A stretch of 64,000 bases of DNA, from positions 5,325,424 to 5,389,423 of the forward strand of contig OY987231.1 of assembly GCA_963920705.1 (NCBI GenBank), written 5' to 3'. The notes under the pieces are model-generated. The model was not told the origin of the DNA. It did not search any database and saw only the letters and a program-made list of their open reading frames with translations. The position numbers and the translations under genes were made by a program. Below, piece after piece: positions 28,301 through 43,300 of this stretch. This DNA comes from Odiellus spinosus (taxonomy: Eukaryota; Arthropoda; Arachnida; Opiliones; Phalangiidae). The number at the start of each line of letters is the position of its first letter. Within the stretch, counting starts at the first letter, position 1.

Positions 28301-31300
28301 AGTCGCCCGTCTCTTCCGTCTGTCTGTCTGTCTACGTGAATCATTGTGTTTACACGTTACGTTGCTTTTACATAACGAGATCTCGATATTTTCCGAAGGA
28401 TCGAAAAACCTCAATACCGCCCTCTAGGGAAGTCTTACACGACTAGGGTTTTTTTTACTTATATATAAATTTTTGTTAAAGTATTAGGAAAATATATTAG
28501 GGAATAAGTTTTATCAGCTTTATTTATTAAATTTCTATTTTTTTTTTTTATGTTAATAATTTAGTAGTTTGAAATATTGATTTGTGTACAAGAGAGCGAG
28601 CCCAATCGATGCCACGGAGAAATTAACATAGGGAGACTCGAACGTTTCAAACGTGGGACTATTTTTTTAAATCCGATCGATCCTCCCGTTCTTCGCGGTG
28701 CTTGTGATTAGAGGTTCAGAACTTCAGAAACACGTGGACTTGTGAAACTGGTGCTCGGAGGGTAGGCCGATTGGGCCGTGGCCCGATCTGAAATTTGTCT
28801 GAAGGGACGCTTAAAGGCCCGATCTGCTCTGTAATTTAAAATGTGTCTTCCCTTATGCACACGTGCACACAGCCTAGCTTTGACTGTACAGTTATGGTCA
28901 ATGTCGTCTGCTAAACTAGAGTATCTCCTAAATGCCCGCTTTTCAGCTACACAATTAATTTACCTTATATACCAAAGGCAGGAGGGAGAGATTTATAAGT
29001 TTATGTGGGCATATTTGGCGTGCATCAGGGAAGAGACTTTCACAAGCGCTCACCCAGAGCCGCCAGTTGCTTAAAAGTTCTTACCTCTGGTAGACGGAAG
29101 TGGTCGAGATTTTGCCTCTAGCAAAATGGCCACGCTTTTTTTTTTTTTTTTTCATTTCTGTCTCTCCTTTTGCACTCTTCCACCGTGCAAGAGTGGGGTG
29201 ATTAATATTTAAAGCGGGAAATGTTTGAATCTGCCTACACGACGAGTATATTAATGTTCTTCCCCGCCTAGCTATTTGAGATAGAAATAAGTTTCGCTTG
29301 TTAAAAAGGGTCTACCATCTGGTCGGGTTATTTATAGGTAAACGTTTTACGACAGCTATAGGTGAGAAGATAAAACATTTGAACCTAAATTAATGGTTCG
29401 TACTCATTTTGAGATAAAGAGGCGTGACCTATTTTCTAGCATTTAACGTACTCAAGGTCAAATTATCAGACAGATAAATATTGACATGGCTTCTCCGAAA
29501 CCTCTTCTAAAGGGAAGATAACGTTTTGAGTTCTGGTTTTTGAGAATTATCTCACAAGGAAATTAGATTTAACTTGGATTTTTTTTTTATTTAATTGGCA
29601 CGATTTACCAATTTCTTTAAAGAGAAACTTGGAGCTAACAATGGACCAGCTTTTGAACTTATTTTTGGAATCACCTTGCCGAGAATTTTCAAACAATTAT
29701 TAGACACGTTTTTGGTGTTTAAATTAATTTCTAAAGTTGGATTAACTTTAAATAAAAGTAAATATAATTTCGGGCCAATCATATTATTTCAGCCTTAAAC
29801 AGCGTTTGTAATGTAATGTCCTAATATTAAAATAATAGGCCAGCGTTTGATGCCCAAGGCCTAGGCCGTCAAACTCTGGCCTATTCTGTTGAAGGCTGAA
29901 ATAATTTGAGTGGCCCGAATTTATATTTACTTTTAATCAAAATTTTATCTCATTGATAATGAAATGGGAAATCGATTTTAAAGGAAGATTATTAGGTGAA
30001 AATTTCGTACCCATTTTAATTTTTTATCTAATTCCTTGCAATTAAATATATCCTGCTGAATTTTTTCACATTTTTTAAAAAATTATTTCGATGAGAATTA
30101 ATTATTTAAAACTTAATTAGGCTTAGCTATGTGTTTGAATTTTTCACTGTTGCCAAAGGACCAATCAGAGCGAAGGAGCCTCTATCGAAGTTAGATCGTA
30201 GAACTCCTAGCGACATCTAGGTGATAATATAAAGATCTTGGTTTTAATTGAAGATTTGAAATAGAATAGTTTACTAATTTTCTCCAAAAGAAGCGGCAGC
30301 AACTTTTTAAAAACTATAAGCTTTGCTAGTAACGAGCTTTGGATGATAATGATGCCTACAATCTTTTATAAACCTAATTTTCATAAAAATCAAATCCAAA
30401 ATTTTAACTACGTTATCACCTAGATGTCGCTAGGGTTTCTACTTTTTATCTTAATAAGTCGGGGGATGAGTCCTTGGTTCTGATTGGCTTCTTGGCAATA
30501 GTAGAAAAATTCAAATGCATTTTTAGGATATAAAACTTTAAAAAATATTTTCTAATAGTATTTGTACTTCAAAAATTATGAAAAAATTCAGGGGAGCATA
30601 TTTTTACATAAGGAATCAGAAAAAAAAAATACTTCATTTCAGCTAATAGTATCCCTTTAAATTTATTTAGATGGATTAAATAATATCAAAACCAAAATTT
30701 GGGTCGCCCTTTAACTGGAATTTTTCCAAATATTTTAAACTTTCCAGATAACCTAACTTTTTTTTTTGAACACAGTACGGTACTTTAAAAAAGATTAATT
30801 AGGCTTAACACCTAGGAAATATAATTATATTTTGTGATAAAAATTTCAAATTAAAGGAAGTAATTTGGTTATAGTTTTACTTAATTTGATTTGACATAAT
30901 TTAATCAATTAAATTTGACCTTGACGCGTTTGAAGAGTTAAAAAATATCTAAAAAGAGAGTATTTAATTGGTAAACGTGAGAATCTCGTTAATTAGCGTT
31001 TAGACGTTTGAAAAGTAACGGTTTTTCCGTATAGAGGCTATGGTTGGAGGTGTTTCGTAATAATCCGACTGGAAAATATCATTTTCTCGTTTAATCGTGT
31101 CATGTCTTTTAAAAATTACTAACACATTAATAAATTAACGTTCATCTGTCTTTCGTAATGTCTTTCTCGTTTCCTACCTATCATCGTATCATTCCATTCG
31201 TTAATTGTTCATTATCTATAAGATCCGTATATTTTCGTACTTCCGGTTTCCGTTTAAAAGGAACATGAAGAAGAATATCAATTGAATTTTATTATCGATT

Positions 31301-34300
31301 TTTCTGCTAAATAATACGGCCCGTTTACCTAATATCTTAAAAAAATTCGAGAAATGTTTCTGAATATCACCATTATTTAAAATTTAAAGACTTTTGACCA
31401 ATCACGAGACGCCTACTATATTTTCTTAATAAGATTCACGCAGCAATCGCTAACTTTTTTTAAAATAGTGTAGCAGTAATGCTCACTGCTTAGGCCGATA
31501 GCCTCGCGTGTGTAATCCGTTACTATGTAATCGATGGAACGCGAAAATGGCAAAAGCGGCACACCGTGTTATTTTCTCACAGACCATTATTACGATCAAA
31601 GGTACGGTGCTGCTATTACCCTATTTTTTTCAAAGTTTTTGAAACAGCGAAGCGAAAGCCGGTATAAGGAGACACGCGCTGCTCAATCCAATCCAATTGG
31701 CAAGTCCTACGTTGCCTTTTAAAAAGTAGATGGTGCGGACCGCGGACGAGAGATAAATAATGTATTTTCTGCGAAACGCCTGTAGAAGTGTTTCAACTCT
31801 CGTACAACCGCGTCCAAGGCAAAGCTCGCATTCAGGGGAAAACGGAAGATAAATAATGTATTCCATCTATCGGACGCCTGTAGAAGCGTTTCATCATATC
31901 TGTTATTTCCTCGCAGCGTAGCCTCAAAGTTTTATGTTTAAACTTAAACAGTTACACCATTTACCAAGAAAGTTAATTTTTACACTTGCTTTTAAACCAA
32001 TGAAGTACGTAGGACGTCCTCTGATCGGTTTATAATTTTAATTAAATTCTAAAACTTTTCGTAGTTCAGAAAAATTTATCGAATGCTTCGATAGTACGCG
32101 ACCGGAGCCGGGCCTTATTTTTATTAGAAATATGATCGATGAAAAATAATTTGATTCGCCTTTTCATGGCTTACCTTTAATTCCAATTTATTTCCAAACC
32201 GGAAGAAGAATTCGGAGCCAATAAAATGTCTGGTTAACTAAAGGTACCACTAGTATATTTTATATATTTTGAGAAATGATCTTTTACAGTTGACCTCAAA
32301 ATTTTTCATTTTGACCTTTCTAAAACGGTAAAAACAGGGTTCGTACACGACCTGGAAAAGTCAGGGAAATTGGCCCAAAAGCTCAAGGAAATGTCAGTGA
32401 ATTTGGCAATTGCCTCAAAAGGTCGGAGAAATTAAATAATTTGGTAGATATCAAGGAACTGTTTATGATTGGTTTACAAATTAATTGGAACGTAATTATT
32501 TTAAACTAAAATATTTGTCTAAACATTCCTATTTTTTTCTCATATTCCCAGTAAGCTACCCTGACCCTGATTGATAAACTATGTCAAAAAAAAGTGGGAA
32601 TTGCCAAGAGCTCGCTTGTAAGAATAAATTCGCGAAAAAAGATTTAAATTGATCAGGGAAATAATTTAGAAATGATCAGGGAAAACCTAGAAAAGTCAGG
32701 GAAATTAACTTCCAAAATTTTGTACGAACCCTGTAGAAACGGTTTCAAAGTAAGTGTGGACACGTCTTTTGTTAAGCGTCGTCCAGTTAGCGAGAATAGA
32801 AGGAGACTTTAAAGGACATCTATAAGCACCATTTTAGGGAAGTTAATATTATATCAACGGAATAGATATAAATTCTAGCCTTTTTACGCTAAAACTTGTT
32901 ATAAACGTGTTTAAAATGCTGTTATTCTTTAAAACTGAAATACATTTTATTGGCTCTCACTCGTAACGTTAATAAGGTAGGGATTAGGCTAAATTTTACC
33001 CTTTGAATCGCGTAGGGTGAGCCTGGCGAACCCGGACCTTCTGGACCTCCGGGTCCTCCTGGACCTACTGGACTACCTGGTTTCGATGGACGTGTAGGAT
33101 TACCAGGCGAACCGGTTTGTAGACAAAAAATATTTTTCAATTTAAAAACACGGCGAAGTATGTCTTAATCGTAAATTTTGGTTAATTTTAAACCAAAATT
33201 ATTTTGAAACGCTACAAACTGGTGCGTAATGTTTGCTTTATAAGGACCTCGTGTGTCCAAAGAAAGTAATTCCTGGATAATACCCACTTTTGATGAGGCG
33301 TATTGGTTTAATCAGATTTAACTGCTCAGGTCTTCTTAAGTCTTCTCAGTTCAATAAACCTCCTTTAAATCTGATGAAACCGGGCTAATTACGCCTCGTC
33401 TGAAGAGGGTATAACCGTGTATAATTGGTCTATAACTGCGAATTTTTTAATTAAGGCTCGGCGTTTGGATAAAATGGTCTGCTAATTTGGGATTATTTAC
33501 GATTAACCGTAAATGTTTTTGTTAATATTACCGTTTCATAATTTTATATACTTTAGCTTTAAAAACAATTATCTAAAAAATCACACCGGTTTTACTAACG
33601 GTTAAACGTTAGAAAAGATGGTATGTTTTTTGGTTAACCGTTTACCCATTGGACAAACACTCGAAGATATAATGAATAATATTTTCATGGATATTTCTTT
33701 TCGAGTTATATTGAACAATACAATACGATAGCGGTCATCGATTTATCGAACATAAGGTGAAAATTAACATTATATTCACGAATATCTTCAAATTTCTTTG
33801 AAATTATAGCGCAAATACTTGTTAGAAACTATATTTATCGTCATATTTAATAATTGCGCCATCAAATTTTTACAAAATGTTCATTAATTTAAATTTACGA
33901 GTTTGGCTATTAGCCACCGGAATAAGCTGTTAATTATGGATAATCGATTAATTTGGTCTAAAATTCTTTAAAAACAAACTTTAAATGGCTAGATAATGTT
34001 AAGATAAATTATGCTTCAAGTTTACAACAAGGCATATTATGATTGGTATGTGGTTCTGAAAGTTATGTCATCAGAGCTTTCGTCCGAGCAGAGAGCAAAA
34101 AATCCAAAACTCTAAACGTTCGAGAACGGAATTCGAAATTGCTCTCTCTAGCGGTTGAGATTGGAACTAAATAGGCGGTGCTAATATCGCGCCGAACTTT
34201 CTAGACGTTTACGGGGCTGAAAATGCATTGACGGAAAACGAATCTCCCCTCTCCCTCGCGAAACGAAGGAGCGTGTCTCGCCCGGTCGTCGCGATTTCGA

Positions 34301-37300
34301 GTCTGATTTACTCTAGAAAGAATATACTGGGCTTGGTCGCCTTTCTGTACAAATTTCGGAATACTCAGGGCGAAACCATGAACTGAGAAAATCGGACTCG
34401 CTTCATCGTCAACCGCAGTATGTCGTCTTATAAACTTGAAGAATGATTTACTTGTGTTAATACAAGTATATTCCTTATTGATAATATCGAATTTTTTCGT
34501 GATAACAGTTAATTGACGACTTTCATTTCAACATAATCGAAAATGGTTATTTTTTATCGCAACTGGGGTACAATTATTGTCACTTAATGAGGTTTTTTAT
34601 TTAAATTTTGCACCACCTCATCACTTTTATCCAAACGCCGATACCTTTATTCCTAACAATACAAGTTGATTGAAAATAATTGCGTTTCAAAGTCGATTAT
34701 AGCGTGAAATAATTCGACCTTATCACTAGGTATTGCTGAATTATTTCAAATAAATAAACCATTTTTGTGAGCGGCTAATAATTTCGTTAGCTCATCTAGA
34801 AATCAATTTTGGTTTTAATTTCTATTATATTTTTGTTTAATACAACATTGTTTTCGTCTAGGGTCCTCCGGGAGAACACGGACCTCCTGGACCTCAAGGC
34901 CCTGTTGTAAGTACTCGCCGCTGGCTCAAACATTTATCAAAATATTAACGATTACGCCTAATATCTTTTACGATGTTTGTGTATTTCTAGGGACCAATGG
35001 GAAAAGATGGACTTCAAGGACCCAAGGTAAAATATTTTCGCTTAACTTATAACTTAAGGTGAAAAACCAAATATCAAAATTCAAACGAGTAAGTTTGTTT
35101 TAAAGCCAACTTCGGTTATTTCTAGAGTTAAATTGAGGCTGTCAACATTTTATTAGATTATTTTTAGTTTTATCATACTATTAAAACGGTATATGCTCTT
35201 TCGACCGAATTCCCATATGAACGAAATCCCATTCGGCCGAATAGCTGCAATTTCTAGCCCATTGGGCTGGGAAAAAGGTTTCTTCCCATTCGACCGAATG
35301 GGCTAATAAATTCAAAAATTTAATTCAATCGAATAGAAGCATACGCATAATTATATATGTAATACGTTGAATGGAACTTTTGTTAAGCTACGTTCTTCGT
35401 ACGTAAACGGTAGTAAAAAAAAGTACAATAATGCAGTTTTAAATAATATTTATTTGAAAGGTTAGGTTAGGTTAGGTTAGGTTAGATTATACCTTGGAAA
35501 TACCCCAAAAATTTCAAAAACCGCCAAAGCGCGGGTTTTTCGGTCGAATGGGATTGGGTTCGGTCGAATGGGAATTCGGTCGAAAGGACCCAAAGCATTA
35601 AAACGCCATATTCATAATTTTATACCTCTGCCAGTTTGCGCGATCTTTAGAAACTTTTATATGAAAATGTCAAAGATATATACCTATATGACGTAGTTTA
35701 TTTCTGGAAGGTATTCTGGAAGGTACACGCTAATTTCGGTACGTAAGGCTAGACTTGATCTGGATTAAGTACTTATGCGAAAAAAAACGGTTGAAAGCCA
35801 CCTTATCACTATTGCTAGAACGCGCGAGAATCAACTGTAGGCTCTACAATAGCGAAACCACGCGACCTTATTGATGACGTATTATTTCTGGGAATTTTTA
35901 TTTTAAAAATGGCAATTATAAAATATGTATTTTTACTATCGTGGTAATTTTTTCCGTGACATATTGGTATATATTTTGAATCGTTTTTCAACTATCTTTC
36001 CGAAAACACTACTCAATTTTCATTTGGGGCTCGTGAAAATTCGTGACAGCCTCACTTTAATAGCGAATGATTTAGTATAAGCAAGAATCCATTCAGGTTC
36101 CATAAGAATATGGGAGGGCCGCGATTCAATAACCATCCTCCCAAACTTAGTAGCAAAAGTTCGTCTGCTTCGAATCGATTTTTCAAGTAAATCGCTCCCG
36201 ACATTATATTATTAATCCGCGCCACTAACGACCTTGGGTAATAAAAATGGAGCCGACCGAAAAAAGATCTAAGCGTACAAATGTTGCGAAAATTGCAGAC
36301 GAACTTTTGTTACAAAGTTTGGGAGGATGGTACCAAAGGCTAAAGCTATACTCCCATATTCTTATGGAACCTGAATGGATTCTTGGTATAAGGGTCATGG
36401 TTAAGATAAATACGAAGTAAAATTAATATCCAAAGGAAGATGAGAGCATCAAGTTTTTGAAATAAATTATTTTGTTATTTTTTCGTAAATCTTCCGAGGC
36501 GATCTAAATAGGTTATATTTTTGAAATTAGATTAACTGACCAAACTTTGATAATTAAAACTAGTTTAATTTTTAGCACTAAGTTTGCGAATTTAATTTAA
36601 AAAAATTGCCCGAGCTGTTTTTACATAAAAGTTTATTTAAAAAGATTGATATAGAACGAAATGGGCTTACGAAATGAGGAAAAAAATTTCAAATTTGGCC
36701 AGAAAAGGTCCAAATTAGAAAACTAACGTAATTCGACCAAATAGACCAAATGAAATAACTTGAAATTCAACAAAAGTGGAAGAATGACATTTTACATTTT
36801 GGTTTAATTGAGATTTTTTTTAAATAGGTCTTTTTTTGGTCGATCCAAAACTCCAATACGGACCATATTTGACCTAGAGAGGTCGGGGTTTGGAAAAGAT
36901 AATCCTGCACAAATATTTGCTCAATAATATTAAGTTAAATATTTCGATTCCATTGGATTTATCATAGACTTCCCGTAGATAATTTCAAATTACGAATAAA
37001 GATAAAATAAACAGAAATATCTTGTTCAAACCCCAACCTCTAAATTGACCAAATTCGAAGTATTTTCCTTGAAAGCTTACGTTTGGATTTATGGAATTAT
37101 ATTTAAGTGTATAAAGAAATCCACCACTAAACATAGTTATTTTAGTTTTTATAAAAAAAGATTATAAACGAGACATTGGGAGTTTTTTCTCGAGAAATGA
37201 TGTACACACTATAAAGCTTTTCTATAAAGGTTGTCGGATATTTCGCGCCATTTGTAAAGATTTAAGAATACTTCGTAACGATGCCCTTAGCGAAATTTGT

Positions 37301-40300
37301 ATTTATCATTTTTTTTACGTTTTTTTAACGTGAAAAAGAAACGTTACTGGTTCGGGAATTTATGTTGGTCATTAACGGGTGGATAAGTTCCTATCTTAAA
37401 GGGATATTGAAACGACTAGAACACAATGTTTAAAGGGAAACTAGAAACTAAAATGGAACAGCTTTTGAATTTATTTTCGGAATATCCACGCTAAAAAAAC
37501 ATATTCAGGAATTTTCAAACAATTTTTAGGGACGTTTCTGGTGTTTAATTTCGAAAGTTTGATTAAGTTTGAATGTAAGTGAGGTATAAATTCGGACCAA
37601 TCATGTTTTATTTCGATGTGGTAATGCCCTAACATTAAGAGAAAAGGTCGGCATTTGATGCCCAAGACCTTGGATGTCAAACAAGCTGAAATAATATGAT
37701 TGGCCCGAATTTATACTTAAATTCAAATTAACCAAAGTTTAGAAATTAACTAAAAATCCAAAACGTGTCTAAAAATTATTTGAAAATTCCCGAATACTTT
37801 TTTGTTAGCATGGTGATTCCGAAAATAAATTCAAAAGCTGTTCCATTTTTTACAAAAACGCTAAGATTAATAGCGAATTCCCCTGGGTGCTCTAGAGATA
37901 CAGAAATCACTCCCTAGACCGTTTTATTATCCACTGGGCGAGTCAGAGCGGTTAAACTTTTTTGTATTCCACTGGGAAAATCAAGCGATCGCTAGCAGAA
38001 ATCTTATAACGCTGAGCTATCGAGATATGCCTCTTCGTCGACAAACCGCGGGTTGGTTGTAGGGCCATCTCGAAGTCGGGGATAACAATATTGGCTTTGA
38101 CAGCACCTGAACCCATTTTCCACCGCACCTCGAGACTGGAAGTCACGTGTGTGACTCGTGCGTATTTGGTTTCTAAAAATATGCAAATTAATCTAATTTC
38201 TTAATATATAACGTGTTCCGCGCGTATTTAAAATTTGTGGCCGATTAACCATTTTGGTATATGGCGCCGGCTTCGTGGGTAATTGATAGTCAGAGTGATA
38301 GAACCTTTATAAGGAATTCTGGATCTCTCCTCCAATTATCGCCGTGTCTGGCGGATGGCGCCAAAGAGACATATCTCTGTAGCGCGGCATTGTAAGATCT
38401 TTGATCGCTAGAGCAGCTGATTGAAAGCACTTTTTTCACTAATTTGAATCAAATGGTCCGATCTTTGTTTTAAATTTTACATTCCATCGGTAGACGCTCT
38501 ATAGCGAGTGAGTGCCAGAGCAATTATAGGTTTTCGGAGCACACTCTGAGAGTGCAGTCCAGTGAATTTATCTATAAGGTTTTTTGTATTCTTTCTCCAA
38601 ATACCGAATTGAAGTATTGTCTCGTCGTCTTCAGTCCGAACGAATCGTCGTATCATTGTATCGTTTTGACAAAATAGTGTTTTCAGGGTAGCGAAGGGAA
38701 ACACGGCCAGTTAGGAGTGCCCGGGCTATCGGGTATTCCCGGAATTCCAGGAACTAAAGGCTCGCAAGGAACGCCAGTGAGATTTCCACATTGACACGCG
38801 CGATCTAATTCTAACGCTCCTATTCTTCGTTTGGTTTCTTCATACTTAATTAACCTTCAAATTAGGTCGATCTTTGAATACTTTGAAACGTTGAAACCAA
38901 AACCTTTCTCGAGAATTTCGACAGATTCGTTCCGAAGCCGCGCGATATAGAATTACTAGATGAACTTAAAAGTTGCGTTCATACTAGGCCTCGGAGTCGA
39001 TTGAAACCGTTTTAAAACGTTTCGCTGCAGTCGCGTGAACGTGTAACCGTTTTTCTTGAATCAATTTCTCGAAACTGCTTTGGGAACCAGTTTCATAAAT
39101 CGATTCGGTTTCAACAACCTACGGATGAAATTGTAATAAATCGGTTTATGAACAAGTGGCGCTCAAAGTGACTCCGAGCGATTTGAATATCGGTTCAACG
39201 TAGCTAAATTAAATGAACAATAAAGCTACGTTCACACTAGCGTATCCTAATCGATTTTAAACGATAAAATCCAACCGATTTTTAAATCGCTCGGAATCGC
39301 TTTAGGCTTGCCATCTGTTCACAAATCATATTTATCAACCGATTTATTATAGTTTCGATTGGTTGTTGAAGCCGAGTCGGTTTGGAAACTGGTTCCATAA
39401 GCAGGCCGCCTGAAATCGATTCAAATTGATTCGAGCAAAATGTTTCCCGTTCACACGACCGCGGCGAAACGTTTTGAAACCGTTTGAATCGACTTCAAGG
39501 CCTAATATGAACGCGGCTTACGTGGTGAACGAACAACGTCCCAAATTTATTCGGAGGAACACCTTAAAATTAGAAGTTCTACGTACCTGGATAATATTCT
39601 TCTTCTTCTTAAACGTGGGATGATGACACTCTTTTCGGCCATTTACTAATATTTAATAATAACTTGTACATCTCATAGGGAGAACACGGTAGAAATGGGA
39701 CCGACGGTATACCTGGTATACCCGGCGACCCAGGGCGTCCGGGTGAACCGGGCTTGCCGGGATTAGGCGTAAGTTTCAGTGTCGCTCATGTCCGAAGTAA
39801 TTGGACCAGCGTCTTTCCTTTGGCTGGTCTTGTCCGGGCGATTAAAAAACGCCCAAGTTCTCCTATTGGAGGACTCGTTACGTCCCATTTTTGTCTATAT
39901 CTCCATCATCTTTTTTTTTTTTTGGTGTTTTAGAAAATAATTTACCTTTGAAACTAACAGTTGGCGGAATTATTTCCGCCAGTGTGAATTTTCACCCGTT
40001 CTTTGTTGAATGAATGTTTAGGCTTATTCTTTATGTAACATGTATAGTTATATCGTACGAATGTTTGTGTTTACTCGTGAGCAATTGGAGACGCGGAAAA
40101 ATGTACGGAAGAATAGAGTTAAATTGTTTGAGGGTGCATTGAAACCAGGAAATTCTTAACGAGTTAACTGATTTTTAAATCGTGCTTATCTATCCAAACT
40201 GATTACATTTTTTTACGGGTTAACCGATATTCAAACGGATATCACTCAATTTAACACTAATTCTATGATTTATTGCGAAATAACGCGCAATTACTTGACA

Positions 40301-43300
40301 ATAGTTCTAGTTCTTTCTTTAAGCGACTGTTCATTTAAAAAAAGCGTTTCACAGTTGCGTGGCAAATAGAAGGCGCGGTTGAAAGACAAATAAAAACATT
40401 AACTGGTTGGTATCCATTTATTGTAGTAAGATTAAAAAACATTAAGGTATCCTTTTATCTTATATAGAGCCAGTTAAGAAACTATCAGTTTTATCTGTTG
40501 ACCGTAGAGATATCTGTCCCTAGAGTTGGGAACACTAGTCTTCGGGAACAGGCAGGGGTTTCGCTCGGAAGTTAATTTTAAAGTGGGTGAGCTGAACAAG
40601 TTAGGCAGGGCCAAATATATGGGGATCAGTTATCCCAGGTCCAACAATCGAGGTGGCTTGAGCCAAACCCTGCCCCCCCCCCGCTTCCGACTTCCCTGAG
40701 AACCGTAATTAAAAGCTGTTAATCCAATTTTCTATCAACTGAGGGATTTAGTTAAAGGGGTTATATTCCGGTTTGTCGCGTAGAAGCCGGGAATGCCCGT
40801 GGTTCGCCACATTGTGGGACATTTAACGATTGGAGCCAGGTTTGTTGTATATAAGTACAAATGAGTATTTGTTGTCTTGTGTTGTTCGTATTTTACTTTT
40901 GTTTCCGTTGAAACTAATGGAATAAACTTTTAATTTTCCTTCGTTGTGTAGAAAATTAACATCTTGATGGTGGAGTGTCTTTAACCGTTATTCGTTTTTA
41001 ATTTTATTCGTTATCAACAACTAACATAAACGCGTGTCAATGCGCCTTCGTTTCTTTATCGATAAATCACGATTTGATCTCGGTTTTTAACTCGATATTG
41101 TGTTTTCGTAACAGGGCGAAAAAGGAGACAAGGGTGACCGAGGTCTAACGACGACGCTAGATGGAAACGCTTTCCCCACCGGTTTTATTGAAGGTCCTCC
41201 GGGACCACCTGGACCACCAGGACCAGCCGGGCCACCCGGAAGAAAGGTAAGCAACCGATAACTTTTACCTATTATTCAATCTTGAACATTTTACAAAAAG
41301 TGTCGCGCCAATATCATTCCTTTCTTGTAAAAAGCGCGATTCTAGCGACAATTCGTTGATCAAACTTATTCATTCCGGATTTATAGTCGCAACCGAATAG
41401 ACGAATTCAAAATCTTCTTGTTAAAAAGATTCACGATCTCGAGGAAACAAGGCAAAAATTCTAAGCGTCAATTAGGCGAATTTAAAAATGTTTATGTCGG
41501 TTTCTTTACCTTGGTAAGATGTTCCTTTCTCTTGGTGCTTAAAGTAGGCACCCAACCTGACTCGATTGGGTCCTTGACAAATTATTGATTTTGCTCCAAA
41601 GCTCTATAATTAGTCAGAAGAAATTTTAATAAGCTTCCATCCAAAGAATTCGGCTTTCCCACAGTTAAAATCCTCTACTTTGATCGAAACGGGTCCAAAT
41701 TAGAAAATTACAACAGAATTAGATCAAATGATAGAATTTTCCAATTTGAACCGTTTTTGACCAAATTAGTTGATTTTTTTTATCATATGGAAAGCCTATT
41801 TCTTTGTTTATCTAAGGGAGCGCGTTGAAAATAAATGAAAAATCTACGTCACACGTATGGAAAAACATCTTTAAATTTGCGAGTTTGTGCGAGACTAGAA
41901 TCGAGTCAGCAGTTGAGTATTTCGTTCGATTTTTGTCTAGCTTCCTTTGCGATACAGGATCTTGATTAAGGTCATGGTAACTAAGTTAACATTATTAAAA
42001 CCTTTTAAGAATCGGCTGATTACTTAAATTCTTATATGGCGCGCGCGCGTTAACAAGGTGATCAGGCCAGTATAGAAAGCTTTTTTTTTTTAATTCATTG
42101 AGCTGTTGCTTTTACAATGTTAGTCCGAAACGTTTAGAAACAAAACTATGCCTACTTTTTATTTCCATCCAAAACTATTTTTTATTTCCATTCAAAACTT
42201 TATGACGAAGTTATATTTCAATGTGCAATCTTTCAAAAACCTATTACCGCGAAATTATTTGCGTTTTCGCGATATCACCGCATTAAAGTAGTAACTGCGG
42301 ACTCATTTAGGGTTACGCCAAACACCGCGAGTTCAATTTTTCGAGGCTCGAAATGAGGCAGCAGTTGCGTGTGTATACTTTACGTATTCCTATTTGAACC
42401 ACAAGTGAAGTGATTTTCATCGCTTTCTACCAATTAAAGGGGCTAGCTCCTTTAAAGTCGACTTCTTTTCTTGCTTAGCAGACGAAATGTCGCTGAATCG
42501 CGTCTATTACGAGTAGAATATCTTTGGTTGGGTGCCGGGTTACCGAAATATGTTTTTGTCGGGATATTTGAATGTTTTTGCGTTATGTGGTCCGCGGCTA
42601 CAGGGAGATGTTGGCATCCCTGGCCCACCGGGAGAGCACGGAGAGAAAGGGGACAAAGGGGAACGTGGTCGCAGAGGCAAAAGGGTAACCTAACAAAAAA
42701 TTAACAAAACTCTACTCTCTCTCTATCTCTCCTTCGTATTTTGTGTCTTAAATGTTTGTCCACACGAGTCCTCTAAACTAAAATTCCTCTCGTATACCCA
42801 TCACTGTCTTTGTCCTGTACAATGTGCGTTTTTACGCGTCAACTATTTTGAAAACTTCATTTTTACTTTTTAATTTCCCATTTAATTAAATCTATATAGA
42901 AATTTATCTAAAATTATACGAAATATTAATAAAAACTATATATTTGAAGATAAAATTCTTAACAAATTAGCAAAATGAAAAACTAATTCCTCAAAACAGT
43001 CAGCTTTATCAACGCTTGGTTATAATCTGAGCAAAGAGTTCGTAGTACAAATCTAATTATTTTCTTTTAACAAATGTTTCTGGTCTAGGCCCTTTTTCAA
43101 TCCTTTTAAAGGGTGAATGCAACCTAATAAGTGATTTTTTTTCTCTTCTTTTGATTCCTTATCGTTTTAATAAACTTAACTAGAAATGAGTTTAATACTT
43201 ACCCGAAAATAGGCTTAGCTGAATTCATTTTAGATTTAAAATTTCTTCGCATTGATGAATCATCAACCGATTAGCAAATGCCCGTGGGTTAAGGCGAGAT

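Larger units (their letters stand above)
28298..33015. other. 4.7-kb intron with repeats
   Basis: Contains a truncated family C copy (29621-29945) and an F element split by a hAT-like MITE (32335-32733). The 77-codon frame at 28841 has no support as a gene. Confidence 0.55.
35027..38686. other. 3.7-kb intron with several MITEs
   Basis: Holds family A (35132-36056) with a foldback insert, a CA...TG MITE, family C (37434-37850) and a hAT-like element (37996-38403). No exon is seen. Confidence 0.6.

Noticed and set aside
28117-28446. 109-codon frame starting with poly-Phe
   Set aside because: It is a T-rich polypyrimidine tract. Only 28244-28297, in the frame reading [13 protein letters not shown], is kept as an exon.
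32922-33140. Minus-strand collagen-like frame ([16 protein letters not shown])
   Set aside because: It is the antisense shadow of the + strand exon 33016-33114; Gly and Pro codons are complementary. The same holds for 49882-50073.
35461-35486. Telomere or chromosome end
   Set aside because: Only five TTAGG units, and they sit inside a foldback element within an intron.
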